DNA from: Bacteroidales bacterium
GTDB taxonomy: Bacteria > Bacteroidota > Bacteroidia > Bacteroidales > WCHB1-69
Reading direction: 5' to 3'
NCBI GenBank assembly: GCA_017395245.1
Contig: JAFPVR010000123.1
Span: 1 to 38,774 of the forward strand
DNA: 38,774 nucleotides
Of the stretch, positions 27,078-35,674 are shown one piece after another. The position numbers and the translations under genes were made by a program. How positions within the stretch are numbered: position 1 is the stretch's first letter; every line of letters starts with the position of its first letter. The notes below the pieces were generated by a model. It searched no databases. It was not told where the DNA came from and worked only from the letters and a program-made list of their open reading frames with translations.

Positions 27078-28991
27078 TTAATCGTAGAATTTCCAGTTTA
27101 CGCCGAATTCGAGGTTGCGGCTCTGCATGGGGTAATTGGGGGTGGTGAGGTAGTGGAAGCTGAAAAGGCCGGAGAGGAGGTTTCCGCCTCGGATGAAGAA
27201 GGAGATGCGCTTCACGCGAAGGGCGAGGTGGGCGTTGACATACAGATAGTTGCCCACGAGAACATCCCGCTGGGAAAAGAACTGGTGGAGGATGGGGTTG
27301 TAGCCGTCGGCGTAGTAGCGGGTGTTGTAGAAGAGGTCGACACCCACCTGGAAGCGAAGCCGTTTCTTGAAGATGCGGGTCGTGTAGAGGGCACTGAGTT
27401 TGCCGGCGAACAGCGGAACCGTGATGGCTTCGCGCGTGGAGTGCTGCAAGGCAAGCTCCGCGTCGAGGGCGAAGTGCTTCGTGCGCACGGGCGCGGAAAC
27501 ATGGAACTGGATTACCTGCGCGGGCTTTGGGAGCTGCTGCGGCTCGAAATTGCTGTTGAGATAGACGTAGCGACCGAGATTATAGAAGTTGAAACCCACG
27601 CGGTAGTCGAAAATCGTCCAATAGGCACTGGCTTTGAACATGTTTTGCTTCCCCCAATTCAAATTCCAGCTGTTGTTGTTGCCGAAATAGTTGGTGAGGA
27701 GGTAGTCGGGTGCGTAGCGGTTGAACGAGGCTTCGAATCCGAGGTAGTGCCGCTGCTTCGGGTTGATGGAAAACCGAAACCCCGCCCGCGCCATCGCGTC
27801 GTTGCGGGTATAGCCGAACAGGCTGTACGAAATGTTGCCGTAGATTTCCCACACCTTGAAGAGTCGGATGCTCGTGCGCGCGAAGACCGTCAGGCTGTTG
27901 TCGGCGACGACGGGCATGGAAAGGTGGGCGTACTCATGACGCACGCCGCCTGCGAACCGGAAGAAGTAGGGCTGACTGCTCACCGTATCGGTCGGGCTGT
28001 AGTTCGACCATTGCAGTGAGTTGGCGATGGAGTAGAAGCGGATGGAGTCGTTGGTGGTGTCGGTGTTGATGTAATATCGGTCGCGGTAGAAGAGGTTGTT
28101 GAGGTCGTTGTCCGTGAACCGGCTGTCGATGTAGTTGAAGTCTAAGGTATGGCTGAACGTGCCGTAATAATTTCCCTTTTTGTCCCGGATATTCACGTAG
28201 TTGAGCAGCTGCGTGGCGTGCGTGTTGAGAGTCGTCAACCCGTTCTTGAACATGACGGCGTAACCGGTCAGGTTGCTGCTGGCATCGGTGTTGGGGTCGC
28301 GCGGGTTGCGGTCGGTGAAGCTTGCGCAGTCCTCCAATCCGCCGTTTTCCGCGAACTTGCCATGGTTGTAGATGTAGGCGAGCAGGAAACCGTAAATTTT
28401 GTTCGGTGTTTCGTAACGGGCTATGGCGCTGAGGTTTAGGTGGTTGATGTTCTGGCGGACGAAGTAGCCTTCGTTGCTCGCGCCGTCGAGGTTTACCACG
28501 AAGTCGGCCTGCCGGATATGCTGCGCATGCGTCGCCCCGAAGTCAAACTCCTTCAGGATGCCGTAGTTGAAGTCAATGTCCGTGAAGGAGGTCTTCAAAT
28601 CGTAGATCTTCAGATCCTGCATCCTCCTGTAATAGAGCGGGTAGGGGAATGTCACCCAGGTGAAACCCATGGGGTGGTCGAAGTCGAAGAGCATACTTTT
28701 GTGTGCTTGCCCGTTGATGCCGAGCGACTGGTAGAGGTTGCGGTTGTAAAGTAGAGGGTCGTATTCGGAGATGTGGTAAAGCGTGGTGTCTATCGTGCTG
28801 TAACTCAGGGGGTAGAACTCGGTGGTGGGCATGGGGGCCGTGCGCGTTGGAAGGTAGTCGGGAGAGATGGCCATGGCCGAGTCGATGGACGGGCGCGCAC
28901 CCTTGTCGTCCTTTTCCTGCGCCGACACCCATCCCGACACGAGGACCAATAATCCCGTCAACAAAGCGTATATGGCTGTTTTACAATGCAT
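27078..28991 (-). CDS. Putative outer-membrane porin (Porin_10-like)
   Basis: From the ATG at 28991 the product is 637 residues with a signal peptide (TAIYALLTGLLVLVSGWVSA). The mature protein is a long run of amphipathic strands with aromatic residues, ending FGVNWKFYD, as expected for an outer-membrane barrel. The N-terminal half (YNRNLYQSLGINGQAHKSM and the FPYPLYYRR segment) matches the Bacteroidota Porin_10 pattern. The channel specificity is unknown. The frame reaches 29060, but those codons lie over the promoter, so the later start is used. The promoter's -33 box falls inside a repeat array. Confidence 0.85.
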   Translation of the reverse strand: MHCKTAIYALLTGLLVLVSGWVSAQEKDDKGARPSIDSAMAISPDYLPTRTAPMPTTEFYPLSYSTIDTTLYHISEYDPLLYNRNLYQSLGINGQAHKSMLFDFDHPMGFTWVTFPYPLYYRRMQDLKIYDLKTSFTDIDFNYGILKEFDFGATHAQHIRQADFVVNLDGASNEGYFVRQNINHLNLSAIARYETPNKIYGFLLAYIYNHGKFAENGGLEDCASFTDRNPRDPNTDASSNLTGYAVMFKNGLTTLNTHATQLLNYVNIRDKKGNYYGTFSHTLDFNYIDSRFTDNDLNNLFYRDRYYINTDTTNDSIRFYSIANSLQWSNYSPTDTVSSQPYFFRFAGGVRHEYAHLSMPVVADNSLTVFARTSIRLFKVWEIYGNISYSLFGYTRNDAMARAGFRFSINPKQRHYLGFEASFNRYAPDYLLTNYFGNNNSWNLNWGKQNMFKASAYWTIFDYRVGFNFYNLGRYVYLNSNFEPQQLPKPAQVIQFHVSAPVRTKHFALDAELALQHSTREAITVPLFAGKLSALYTTRIFKKRLRFQVGVDLFYNTRYYADGYNPILHQFFSQRDVLVGNYLYVNAHLALRVKRISFFIRGGNLLSGLFSFHYLTTPNYPMQSRNLEFGVNWKFYD

Positions 28992-29024
28992 TATAAGTAG
29001 TTGTCCGCGTTTGATTTTGCCGTG

Positions 29025-29054
29025 CAAATGTACACAAATAACCGATACAGTCAA
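29025..29054 (-). promoter_or_regulatory. Promoter of the porin gene
   Basis: On the minus strand TTG (29052-29054) and TACATTTG (29025-29032) are 19 bp apart. The TTG is part of the first GTCAAGG unit of the adjacent repeat array. Confidence 0.72.
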
Positions 29055-29147
29055 GGTCAAAAGTCATAGTCAAAAGTCATAGTCAAAAGTCATAGTCAAA
29101 AGTCATAGTCAAAGGTCAATGGTCAAGTCAACGGTCAATGGTCAAAA
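29050..29147. repeat. GTCAAAG-type array with 13-bp higher-order units
   Basis: It contains four near-perfect copies of AAAAGTCATAGTC (7+6 bp) followed by GGTCAAT, GGTCAAG and related heptamers. It fills the gap between the divergent promoters of the porin and epimerase genes. Confidence 0.9.
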
Positions 29148-29151
29148 AATG

Positions 29152-29159
29152 TATCTTTG
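29152..29159 (+). promoter_or_regulatory. -7 element of the epimerase gene
   Basis: TATCTTTG directly follows the repeat array. No TTG is present at -33. It leaves a leader of about 110 bases containing a structured repeat. Confidence 0.6.
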
Positions 29160-29167
29160 CCGCGTTT

Positions 29168-29222
29168 TAGGAGGTTCGGCATCCCTGCCGCACAGCGGTC
29201 GCCAGGAATGGCGACACTCCTA
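29168..29222 (+). repeat. Branched-hairpin element in the epimerase leader
   Basis: Outer arms TAGGAG (29168-29173) and CTCCTA (29217-29222) enclose two hairpins: CGGCA-TCCC-TGCCG (29177-29190) and GTCGCCA-GGAA-TGGCGAC (29198-29215). In RNA this would form a three-way junction. It resembles a dispersed intergenic repeat I associate with Bacteroidales genomes, but no second copy is in this window. Confidence 0.7.
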
Positions 29223-29276
29223 CTACAAACGTTAAATAAACAGAAGTTATATAGAAGCTTCAAAAGAAACCGTCAA

Positions 29277-30698
29277 ATGAAGAAGACCGTATTTCTGACC
29301 GGTGCCACCGGCACGATGGGGTGGGCGGGGCTGCAGGAGCTGCTCGCGCGGCCCGATGAGTACGCCGTGACCGTTTTGGCGCGGAAAAGTCCCAAGAACG
29401 AGAAGAAACTTGCCCCATACGCCGACAAAATCCGCATTGTCTGGGGCGACCTCATGCGCTACGAGGACGTGCTTGCGGGCGTCACCGGCGCGGATGTCGT
29501 GCTGCATGTGGGCGGCATGGTCTCCCCGCAGGCCGACTACTATCCCGAAAAGACCTTGAAGGTGAACGTCACCGCTGCGGAGCACGTCGTCAAAGCCATC
29601 CTCGCGCAGCCGAACGCCGCTGACATCAAGGCCGTCTACATCGGTTCGGTGGCGCAAACCTCCGACCGTCCCGTTCCCATCCACTGGGGACGCACCGGCG
29701 ACCCTATCTGCCCGAGCGAGTTCGACTTTTATGGGGTCAGCAAAATTGTTTCCGAGCGCGTTTTCGCCGATTCGGGGCTCAAACACTGGGTCAGCCTCCG
29801 GCAGTCGGGCATCCTCTATCCCGGCATCCTCAAGAATTTCGACCCCATCATGTTCCACGTGCCCATCAAGGGCGTGTTGGAATGGGCCACCGTGGAGGAT
29901 TCCGGCCGGCTGCTCGAACGGATTTGCCGCGACGACGTGCCCGACGCCTTCTGGAACCGCTTTTACAACATCAGCAGCGGACCGGACTACCGGATGACGA
30001 ACTACGAGTTTGAATGCCGCCTGCTGAAGGCCACGCACTGTCCGCCGCCGGAGAAAATTTTCAATGCCAACTGGTTTGTACTCAAGAATTTCCATGGACA
30101 ATACTTCTTGGATGCCGACGTGTTGGAGAACTACCTCCACTTTCGCGCCAACGTCCCGGTTGACGACTATTTCCAGCAGCTGAGCGATGCGCTGCCGGGC
30201 TACTTCAAATTCGCGAAAATTGTGCCAGCCTGCGTGATGAAGGCGGTGCTTCGGAGCCTGGCAAACAAGAAAACCTACGGCACGCAGTACTGGATCAGAC
30301 ATCATGACGCGGATCACATACGCGCCTATTACGGCAGCATGGAGGCCTACCGCGCCATTCCCGACTGGAAGGACTTCGACCTCTCGGAGCCGCCCGGCCG
30401 CGAGAAGGCCATCCATATCGATCACGGATACCATGAGACAGTGTCGTTGGAGAAGCTGACCGTCAGTGACTTGCAGCATGCGGCGGAATTCCGGGGCGGG
30501 CAGCTGCTCTCGGAAGCCTACGACGGCAACCCGGCCAAGAAGCTGACTTGGCGCTGTCACGACGGGCACACCTTCGAGGCTTCCCCGAAACTAATCCTCG
30601 AGGGCGGCCATTGGTGCCCCGAGTGTCTGCCGCCCGAATGGCACTATGCGGAGCAGGCGGCGCACAACCCGTTCCTTGCGCAGGTGATGCGCCCGTGA
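29277..30698 (+). CDS. NAD-dependent epimerase/dehydratase with C-terminal zinc-ribbon-like tail
   Basis: The 473-residue protein begins with the dinucleotide fold of extended SDR enzymes (LTGATGTMG, residues 7-15), S124 in YIGSVAQ and the catalytic pair Y152/K156 in FYGVSK. The substrate is not evident. Residues about 423-455 form an added module with C427, H431, C447 and C450 (WRCHDGHTF then GGHWCPEC), similar to the probable zinc-ribbon repeats of Bacteroidota proteins. Such a tail is unusual on an SDR. The frame extends upstream to 29157 through the leader element, so the ATG at 29277 is chosen. It has its own promoter. Confidence 0.82.
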   Translation: MKKTVFLTGATGTMGWAGLQELLARPDEYAVTVLARKSPKNEKKLAPYADKIRIVWGDLMRYEDVLAGVTGADVVLHVGGMVSPQADYYPEKTLKVNVTAAEHVVKAILAQPNAADIKAVYIGSVAQTSDRPVPIHWGRTGDPICPSEFDFYGVSKIVSERVFADSGLKHWVSLRQSGILYPGILKNFDPIMFHVPIKGVLEWATVEDSGRLLERICRDDVPDAFWNRFYNISSGPDYRMTNYEFECRLLKATHCPPPEKIFNANWFVLKNFHGQYFLDADVLENYLHFRANVPVDDYFQQLSDALPGYFKFAKIVPACVMKAVLRSLANKKTYGTQYWIRHHDADHIRAYYGSMEAYRAIPDWKDFDLSEPPGREKAIHIDHGYHETVSLEKLTVSDLQHAAEFRGGQLLSEAYDGNPAKKLTWRCHDGHTFEASPKLILEGGHWCPECLPPEWHYAEQAAHNPFLAQVMRP

Positions 30699-30868
30699 GC
30701 GTTCGGTTTTGCGCCTTTCAGGATGCCATATTATATAAATATTGTAAACGCCAACCGCTGTTTTCCAGGTTGGAGTTTGTCGTTTTTTTACTTATTCCAT
30801 TGATAATCATAATCTTGTGTTGTGAAAATAAAAAATGGGAAATGCGCTCAAATAAAGCAAAAAAATGC

Positions 30869-30876
30869 TACTTTTG
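30869..30876 (+). promoter_or_regulatory. -7 element of the foldase gene
   Basis: TACTTTTG lies 48 bp before the ATG at 30925, in an AT-rich gap of 226 bp that holds no gene. No clear -33 box. Confidence 0.6.
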
Positions 30877-30924
30877 CAGGCTAATTTTTGAAATATAATG
30901 TATAACTAAAAAATAAAAGAATTT

Positions 30925-33093
30925 ATGGCAGCAATTGGCGCAATTCGTAAGCACGGTGTGCTTTTATTGGTAATCATCGGTCTGGCCCTTCTCGCATTCA
31001 TTTTGGGCGACCTTTCCAACGTGACCCGCGTTTTCTCGGACAAGTACACGATGGCCAAGATCGATGGCAAGAAGGTGGATCAGGAGTACAGCAAACGCTA
31101 TGAGCAGAACACCGCCCTCATGAGACTGTTGCAGGGCAAAAGCTCCTTCGAAGACAGCGAGATGTACCAGTTCCACGAAATGACCTGGAATCAGATGTTG
31201 CAGGAGCAGGTGTTGGACAAACAGTTGGAGAAGTTGGGCATGGCCTACTCGAACCAGATGGTCGAGGATTTCAAGGAGGAGATGATTGCCTCGCTGAGCA
31301 CCCAGCAGCCCAACCAGTTCATCGCGCAGTTCGCCAACGCGCTGGCGCAGCAGGTGGGTCCTGAGAACGCCATGGCCGTCCTCTCGAACATCGAGGCTTA
31401 CGCCAACAATGAGCAGGCGAAGGATATTTACAACGCCTACCAGGCAATCGTGCGTTTCGCCCTCAGCGCGGAGAAGTCGCAGCAGTATTTCGCCCTCGCG
31501 CAGAACTCCGTCTATTTCTCCGATCCGTTGGCCAAGCAACTCGCCAAGGACAACAACATGGTGTTGGCTTCCCTGATGACCGTCAACCCAGAGCTCACCG
31601 CATTTCAGAACCTCAGCCCGGAAGTCAAGGAGAGCGAGATGAAAGCCTTCTACAAGACGCACAAGAGCGACATCTTCACCGTGCAGAACCGCAACCGCGA
31701 CATCAACGTGGCCGTGTTCCCCATCAACCCCACACCCGCCGACCTGAAGGCCATCGAGGACAGTGTCCGCAAGGACTTCGCCGCTTTCGCGCAGACTTCT
31801 GACATTGCCGCGTACAACGTTGCCAAGGGCAACAGCGCCGCAGTTGACAGCACCTACTTCAAGCAGAGCGACATCAACCTGCCCGAGCTCGACAGCCTCG
31901 TGTTCAAATCCCCGGTGGGCAGCTTCATCGAACCCTTCACCTACGAGAATGTGAAGTGGTATTTCGGCAAGGTGTTCGGCGCCGCCAACCGTCCCGACTC
32001 CGTGCTTGTGGCCACCATCGAGCTGCCGTTCAAGACCGCCTCTTACAAGGAGGCTCCCTATTCCAAGAAAGAGGCCCGTCTGCTGGCCGACAGCCTGCGT
32101 CAGGTTTTCGCTTCCGGTCAGACCACTATTTTCGCCGAGCAGCCCAACTACCTCTACGGTCGTGAGCAGGGCGACACCACGTTCTGGCTTCCCGAGCGCG
32201 GCACCATGGTCGATCTCTACAACAACCTGCTCTCCACCCCGAACGGCGGTATCTACGTTTACAAGGCTTCCAGCGGCTACGTTGTGTTCCAGGTGCTCGA
32301 CCGCACCCAGCTCATCGAGAAACGCCAGTTCGTGCTCTATGATTATGACATCACCGCTTCCGACGCCACCGTCAGCGCCCTCCGCTCTCAGGCCAACCAG
32401 TTTGCCGCCAGCGTCTCCAGCAATGAGGAGTTGATTGCCAACGCTGCCAAGCAGGGTATCCAAGTTGTGAACGGCCAGGCCGTCACTTCCATGGCCGCCA
32501 CCATCGGCCAGCTGCCCAACTGCCGCGATATCGTCAGCTGGTCCTTCGGCGACGATGTGAAGGCGGATGCCATCTCCGACGTTTTCAATATTGACAGAAT
32601 GTACTTCGCCGTCGCTTCCGTGGCCAAGGTGCGTGAGGTTGGCGAGCAGAAATACAAAGAGGTGAAAGACGAAATCAAGACCATGCTGGAGCATCAGAAC
32701 AAGGTTGAACTGGTGGCTGAGCAGCTTAACAAGGACCTCGCTTCCGGCGGTATGCAGGCTGTGGCGCAGAAGTATTCCGTGCCCGTCACCGACAGCGTGA
32801 TGTTGAGCTTCGCAGGCGACTACTACATGAACCGTGGTGTTGAGAACAAGGCCGTTGGTCAAATCTTCGGTCTGCAGGCCAACAAGCCTACTGCCGTTAC
32901 CGGCAACAACATGGCTTACGTGGTCAACGTGTTGGAGACCCGTCCCGGTCAGGCCACCGAGAACCTGATGTTGGAGAAGAACTATCTCCAGAACGCTGTC
33001 CTCGGCCGCGAGCGCAACGAGAACACGCTGCTGAGCTACCTCATCAACCAGACCAAGGTGCTCGACAACCGCGTGCGCTTCTATCAGAAGTAA
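30925..33093 (+). CDS. ppiD: PpiD/SurA-like peptidyl-prolyl isomerase foldase
   Basis: The 722-residue protein has one N-terminal membrane anchor (VLLLVIIGLALLAFILGDL, about 11-29) and then a SurA-type chaperone domain (KIDGKKVDQEYSKRYEQ; MTWNQMLQEQVLDKQLEKLG). Central and C-terminal parts correspond to the two parvulin-like regions of Bacteroidota homologues, though the parvulin active-site residues are not obvious. It should help outer-membrane and exported proteins fold at the periplasmic face of the inner membrane. Codon use is strongly biased to C/G-ending codons, suggesting high expression. It ends 61 bp before a strong terminator. The symbol is by family resemblance. Confidence 0.87.
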   Translation: MAAIGAIRKHGVLLLVIIGLALLAFILGDLSNVTRVFSDKYTMAKIDGKKVDQEYSKRYEQNTALMRLLQGKSSFEDSEMYQFHEMTWNQMLQEQVLDKQLEKLGMAYSNQMVEDFKEEMIASLSTQQPNQFIAQFANALAQQVGPENAMAVLSNIEAYANNEQAKDIYNAYQAIVRFALSAEKSQQYFALAQNSVYFSDPLAKQLAKDNNMVLASLMTVNPELTAFQNLSPEVKESEMKAFYKTHKSDIFTVQNRNRDINVAVFPINPTPADLKAIEDSVRKDFAAFAQTSDIAAYNVAKGNSAAVDSTYFKQSDINLPELDSLVFKSPVGSFIEPFTYENVKWYFGKVFGAANRPDSVLVATIELPFKTASYKEAPYSKKEARLLADSLRQVFASGQTTIFAEQPNYLYGREQGDTTFWLPERGTMVDLYNNLLSTPNGGIYVYKASSGYVVFQVLDRTQLIEKRQFVLYDYDITASDATVSALRSQANQFAASVSSNEELIANAAKQGIQVVNGQAVTSMAATIGQLPNCRDIVSWSFGDDVKADAISDVFNIDRMYFAVASVAKVREVGEQKYKEVKDEIKTMLEHQNKVELVAEQLNKDLASGGMQAVAQKYSVPVTDSVMLSFAGDYYMNRGVENKAVGQIFGLQANKPTAVTGNNMAYVVNVLETRPGQATENLMLEKNYLQNAVLGRERNENTLLSYLINQTKVLDNRVRFYQK

Positions 33094-33156
33094 GACTTGA
33101 GACTTAGGACTTAGGGCTTGAAACCTGAAACCTGAAACTTGAATCTTGAAACCTAA
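33094..33156. repeat. Heptamer array, nine units of the GACTTGA/AACCTGA type
   Basis: Nine consecutive 7-bp units: GACTTGA, GACTTAG twice, GGCTTGA, AACCTGA twice, AACTTGA, ATCTTGA, AACCTAA. It begins immediately after the stop codon of the foldase gene. Confidence 0.88.
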
Positions 33157-33192
33157 AAGAAAGGGCATCGCGGTTGCGGTGCTTTTTCTTTT
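33155..33192. terminator. Hairpin terminator after the foldase gene
   Basis: Arms at 33155-33171 and 33176-33192 pair over 17 bases with a few G-U pairs around loop GGTT. The distal arm is GCTTTTTCTTTT, T-rich. The proximal arm is A-rich, so it can serve the convergent Rpn gene too. Confidence 0.8.
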
Positions 33193-33222
33193 GGTTATTG
33201 TAGAATGCAGAATATGGGAAGG

Positions 33223-34140
33223 TTATTCCCCTGTCAGGTTCTGGAGTTCCTCCTCGGTCAATCCGGAGATTTTCGTTACGATTGTCGGATCCAGGCCTTC
33301 TGCGAGCATGTTGCGGGCGAGTTGACGCCTCTCAACCGCACGGCCTTCCTCAAGACCTTGTTGCAGACCTTGTTGCAGACCTTGTTGCAGTCCTTTTTCC
33401 ACTCCGGCTTTCTCACCATCCCGCCAGCCGATTCCCTTCCAGGTGGCCTCAATGCTCACGGCATCCCAGTATTTGTCGTAGAGATACAGCTCCGCATCAT
33501 TGTAATTGATGACCTCTAACAGCCCGATGGCTTTGGCGATGTCGGGGTCAGCGAGCAGTTCGGGTGCGGGCACCCGCGTCCTTCCCGTCATTTCTGTGAA
33601 ATAGCGCATCCAAAGGTCCATCTTGGTGTCGCCTTTCACGGGCTGTTTCCCGTATTTCTCCAATTCCGCAAAGACAATCTGGAGCCCCTCGAAAACGCGT
33701 TCGGTGTGGTAGATATGGACGAATTTGTAGGGATGGTACCATTCGTCGAGCCCCTTGTGCAGGTCGCCGTTGACGAAGTTGAGCGAGTAAACGGGCTTCA
33801 GCAGTTTGTATTCCTCCCCGTCCTTCAGTTGTCTGACGTATGCCTTGGAGGCGTTGAAGAAGACGCGTTGGAAGAAGTCCGTGTCCCAGTTAAGCTGCAT
33901 TTCCACGAGGAAGGATGCGCCGGAGGAATCAATGCAGTGCACATCGACGATGCTGTGCTTGCGGGCGGGGGTCTCGGGCATGAGTTCTGGCGGGAGATAG
34001 CGGATGTCCGTGATTTCCCGTCCGTCGGGCAGGGGCAGGAAGGCGTTGAGCAGGCTGGCGGTCAGGTCGAGGTGCTCGCCGAAGACTTTCCTGAAGGTGA
34101 CGTCGGTCACGGGGCTGAAGTATTTGCAAGGTGTCATCAT
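33223..34140 (-). CDS. Rpn-family recombination-promoting nuclease (PD-(D/E)XK)
   Basis: The 305-residue protein matches the Rpn / PD-(D/E)XK transposase-like family: N-terminal YFSPVTDVTFRKVFGE, and active-site residues D66 (SIVDVHCID) with E80 and Q82 (FLVEMQL), the D...ExQ pattern. Known family members cut DNA and promote recombination; some act in phage defence. The region near 250-262 is a GLQQ tetrapeptide repeat encoded by three nearly identical 12-bp units (33356-33391), a common length-variable linker in this family. It has a good promoter and stands alone, with no flanking insertion-sequence ends seen. Confidence 0.9.
   Translation of the reverse strand: MMTPCKYFSPVTDVTFRKVFGEHLDLTASLLNAFLPLPDGREITDIRYLPPELMPETPARKHSIVDVHCIDSSGASFLVEMQLNWDTDFFQRVFFNASKAYVRQLKDGEEYKLLKPVYSLNFVNGDLHKGLDEWYHPYKFVHIYHTERVFEGLQIVFAELEKYGKQPVKGDTKMDLWMRYFTEMTGRTRVPAPELLADPDIAKAIGLLEVINYNDAELYLYDKYWDAVSIEATWKGIGWRDGEKAGVEKGLQQGLQQGLQQGLEEGRAVERRQLARNMLAEGLDPTIVTKISGLTEEELQNLTGE
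33356..33391. repeat. Three 12-bp in-frame units in the Rpn gene
   Basis: CCTTGTTGCAGA occurs twice and CCTTGTTGCAGT once in tandem on the plus strand. Each adds one GLQQ tetrapeptide. Confidence 0.93.
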
Positions 34141-34160
34141 AACAAGCGTTTTTTACGGGG

Positions 34161-34191
34161 CAAAGATACAACAAAAGAAAGCCTTTGTCAA
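34161..34191 (-). promoter_or_regulatory. Promoter of the Rpn gene
   Basis: On the minus strand TTG (34189-34191) and TATCTTTG (34161-34168) are 20 bp apart, 21 bp before the ATG at 34140. Confidence 0.78.
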
Positions 34192-34328
34192 GTGTTTTTG
34201 AAAATTTTTTAAGTGCTGAGAATCAAGATGTTGGAAATATTGAGGAATAAAATTAACAATTAATAGTTAATTTTCGGTGTGACATTTCGCAGGAAAAGCG
34301 GGTAGGCTCGTCATGGCGTGGCGATGTG

Positions 34329-34363
34329 GAATGCTGAATGATGAATGCTGAATGCTGAATGAA
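34329..34363. repeat. Heptamer array, five GAATGCT-type units
   Basis: Units GAATGCT, GAATGAT, GAATGCT, GAATGCT, GAATGAA. It lies in the gap between the Rpn promoter and the end of the LytTR gene. Confidence 0.88.
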
Positions 34364-34407
34364 TGTAGTAGAGTACGGCGAGGCGTTTATGCAAACGTTT
34401 CCGGTTG

Positions 34408-35559
34408 TCATTCGTTGCGGGGCGGGGGAGGCGTTTGTGGTGTCTCAGGGCTTTGGGGAGGGATTACCCGGTACCCGCCGGTCTTCTTGCTGCCGACGTA
34501 TTCGATGAGGCCGCCGGCCTTGAGCTGGGCGAGGATGCGGTTGACGGTGGATAGGGAGACTTGGATGTGATTAGCAATGTCAGAACCCTTGCATACGGGG
34601 TGGAGGTTGATATATTCGAGTAAGAATTGGGTGTTTTTCTCATTCTTCGTAAAAAAGGTTTCATTCTCGTTCGTGATTTCAACAGACTCTTTCAAATATA
34701 GAGTCTCATTTGATTCTTCCCCAGTGCTTTTGGAATTCTGTTTTGGTTTTGTGTGCTTTCTCAGTAGTTTCATGGCATTTCCTCTATACGCATCCGTGAT
34801 TTTGAATCCAATAACATCCTCTTGGTTAGAGATTTCAACATATACGTCGTTGTTGTCATAGGAATATACATGCTTGTAGAATACAATGACACTTCGGGAT
34901 ATGCGTACAACAAGCTGGTCGCCAAGCTGGTTCGCAAAATTCGACAAAGAGCAGTTCCTGTTGTATTTGCTTCCGTCTGTTGTGAATAGGTAGGTGTAGT
35001 TTTCTTTTTGTTGGCAATAAACAATGTTATTCAAGGGAATTGTAATTATCTCGTTTTTGTTTTTGCTGTTGTCGGTTTTAGCAATGACGAGATTGTTGAT
35101 TCGCTTCAAGGAATCGTTAATTTCCATGTTCTCCTGAGCGACATCTTCTAACAATCGGATCAAGAAAAAAAATCCGACAAAACATAAATTTCTGGTGAAC
35201 AGCGAGATGGCAAGTATAATGCTATATTCTTTTGTGGTCATATCGTTTATCTGATGAATGATTTCACTGACTTGAGGGAAGACAAGCACTTCTTCCGCAA
35301 TTGCAGCAAAAAGGGCACTCAATACGGTGAGAACAGCGTATAAAAGGAACTTTCTCTTCCTGTACAAAATAGGAAAGAGCACAAAATAATTCTGAAAACA
35401 AATAATAATGACAAGAGATGCTGAAATATATTCTTTATATAAAGCACCATAGGCGGCAGGTCTCAGCACAGAGTAATAGGTGAAAAAATACACAGTAAGA
35501 ACTGTGAAAAGCACGAATAAGGCGGATTTGATGATGTTTCGGATTAAATTTTTTTTCAT
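34408..35559 (-). CDS. Membrane LytTR regulator with C-terminal winged helix
   Basis: The 383-residue protein has four predicted membrane segments (about 13-30, 43-66, 70-93, 110-136), a LytTR DNA-binding domain (about 170-268; IITIPLNNIVYCQQKENYTY, ISRSVIVFYKHV) and, after a polar linker, a winged-helix domain (about 305-367; GSDIANHIQVSLSTVNRILA, then GLIEYVGSK). No receiver or kinase domain is present, so it would be a one-component membrane regulator with two DNA-binding modules. The proline-rich tail is probably disordered. It is divergent from a row of exported-protein genes; the gap holds a tandem 18-bp repeat suited to LytTR binding. Sensing signal unknown. Confidence 0.85.
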   Translation of the reverse strand: MKKNLIRNIIKSALFVLFTVLTVYFFTYYSVLRPAAYGALYKEYISASLVIIICFQNYFVLFPILYRKRKFLLYAVLTVLSALFAAIAEEVLVFPQVSEIIHQINDMTTKEYSIILAISLFTRNLCFVGFFFLIRLLEDVAQENMEINDSLKRINNLVIAKTDNSKNKNEIITIPLNNIVYCQQKENYTYLFTTDGSKYNRNCSLSNFANQLGDQLVVRISRSVIVFYKHVYSYDNNDVYVEISNQEDVIGFKITDAYRGNAMKLLRKHTKPKQNSKSTGEESNETLYLKESVEITNENETFFTKNEKNTQFLLEYINLHPVCKGSDIANHIQVSLSTVNRILAQLKAGGLIEYVGSKKTGGYRVIPPQSPETPQTPPPPRNE

Positions 35560-35612
35560 TATAATTTAAAAGTCGATAAGTTCATATTTGGGAGAACACA
35601 AATTTCAGTTTG

Positions 35613-35620
35613 CAAATATA
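35613..35620 (-). promoter_or_regulatory. -7 element of the LytTR gene
   Basis: The minus strand reads TATATTTG, 53 bp before the ATG at 35559. A TTG at 35638-35640 is only 17 bp away, slightly short. Confidence 0.55.
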
Positions 35621-35674
35621 CACAATTTTCGAACTCGCAAGACTATTTGCAAAATCAAATGCACTTGGCGATTA

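Noticed and set aside
29247-30569. 440-codon frame opposite the epimerase gene
   Set aside because: The sense strand encodes a clear SDR enzyme; the antisense product shows no recognisable pattern.
30964-33168. Long open frame opposite the PpiD-like gene
   Set aside because: It is the antisense shadow of a strongly codon-biased gene; its product is a low-complexity Leu/Val/Gly/His mixture with no domain.
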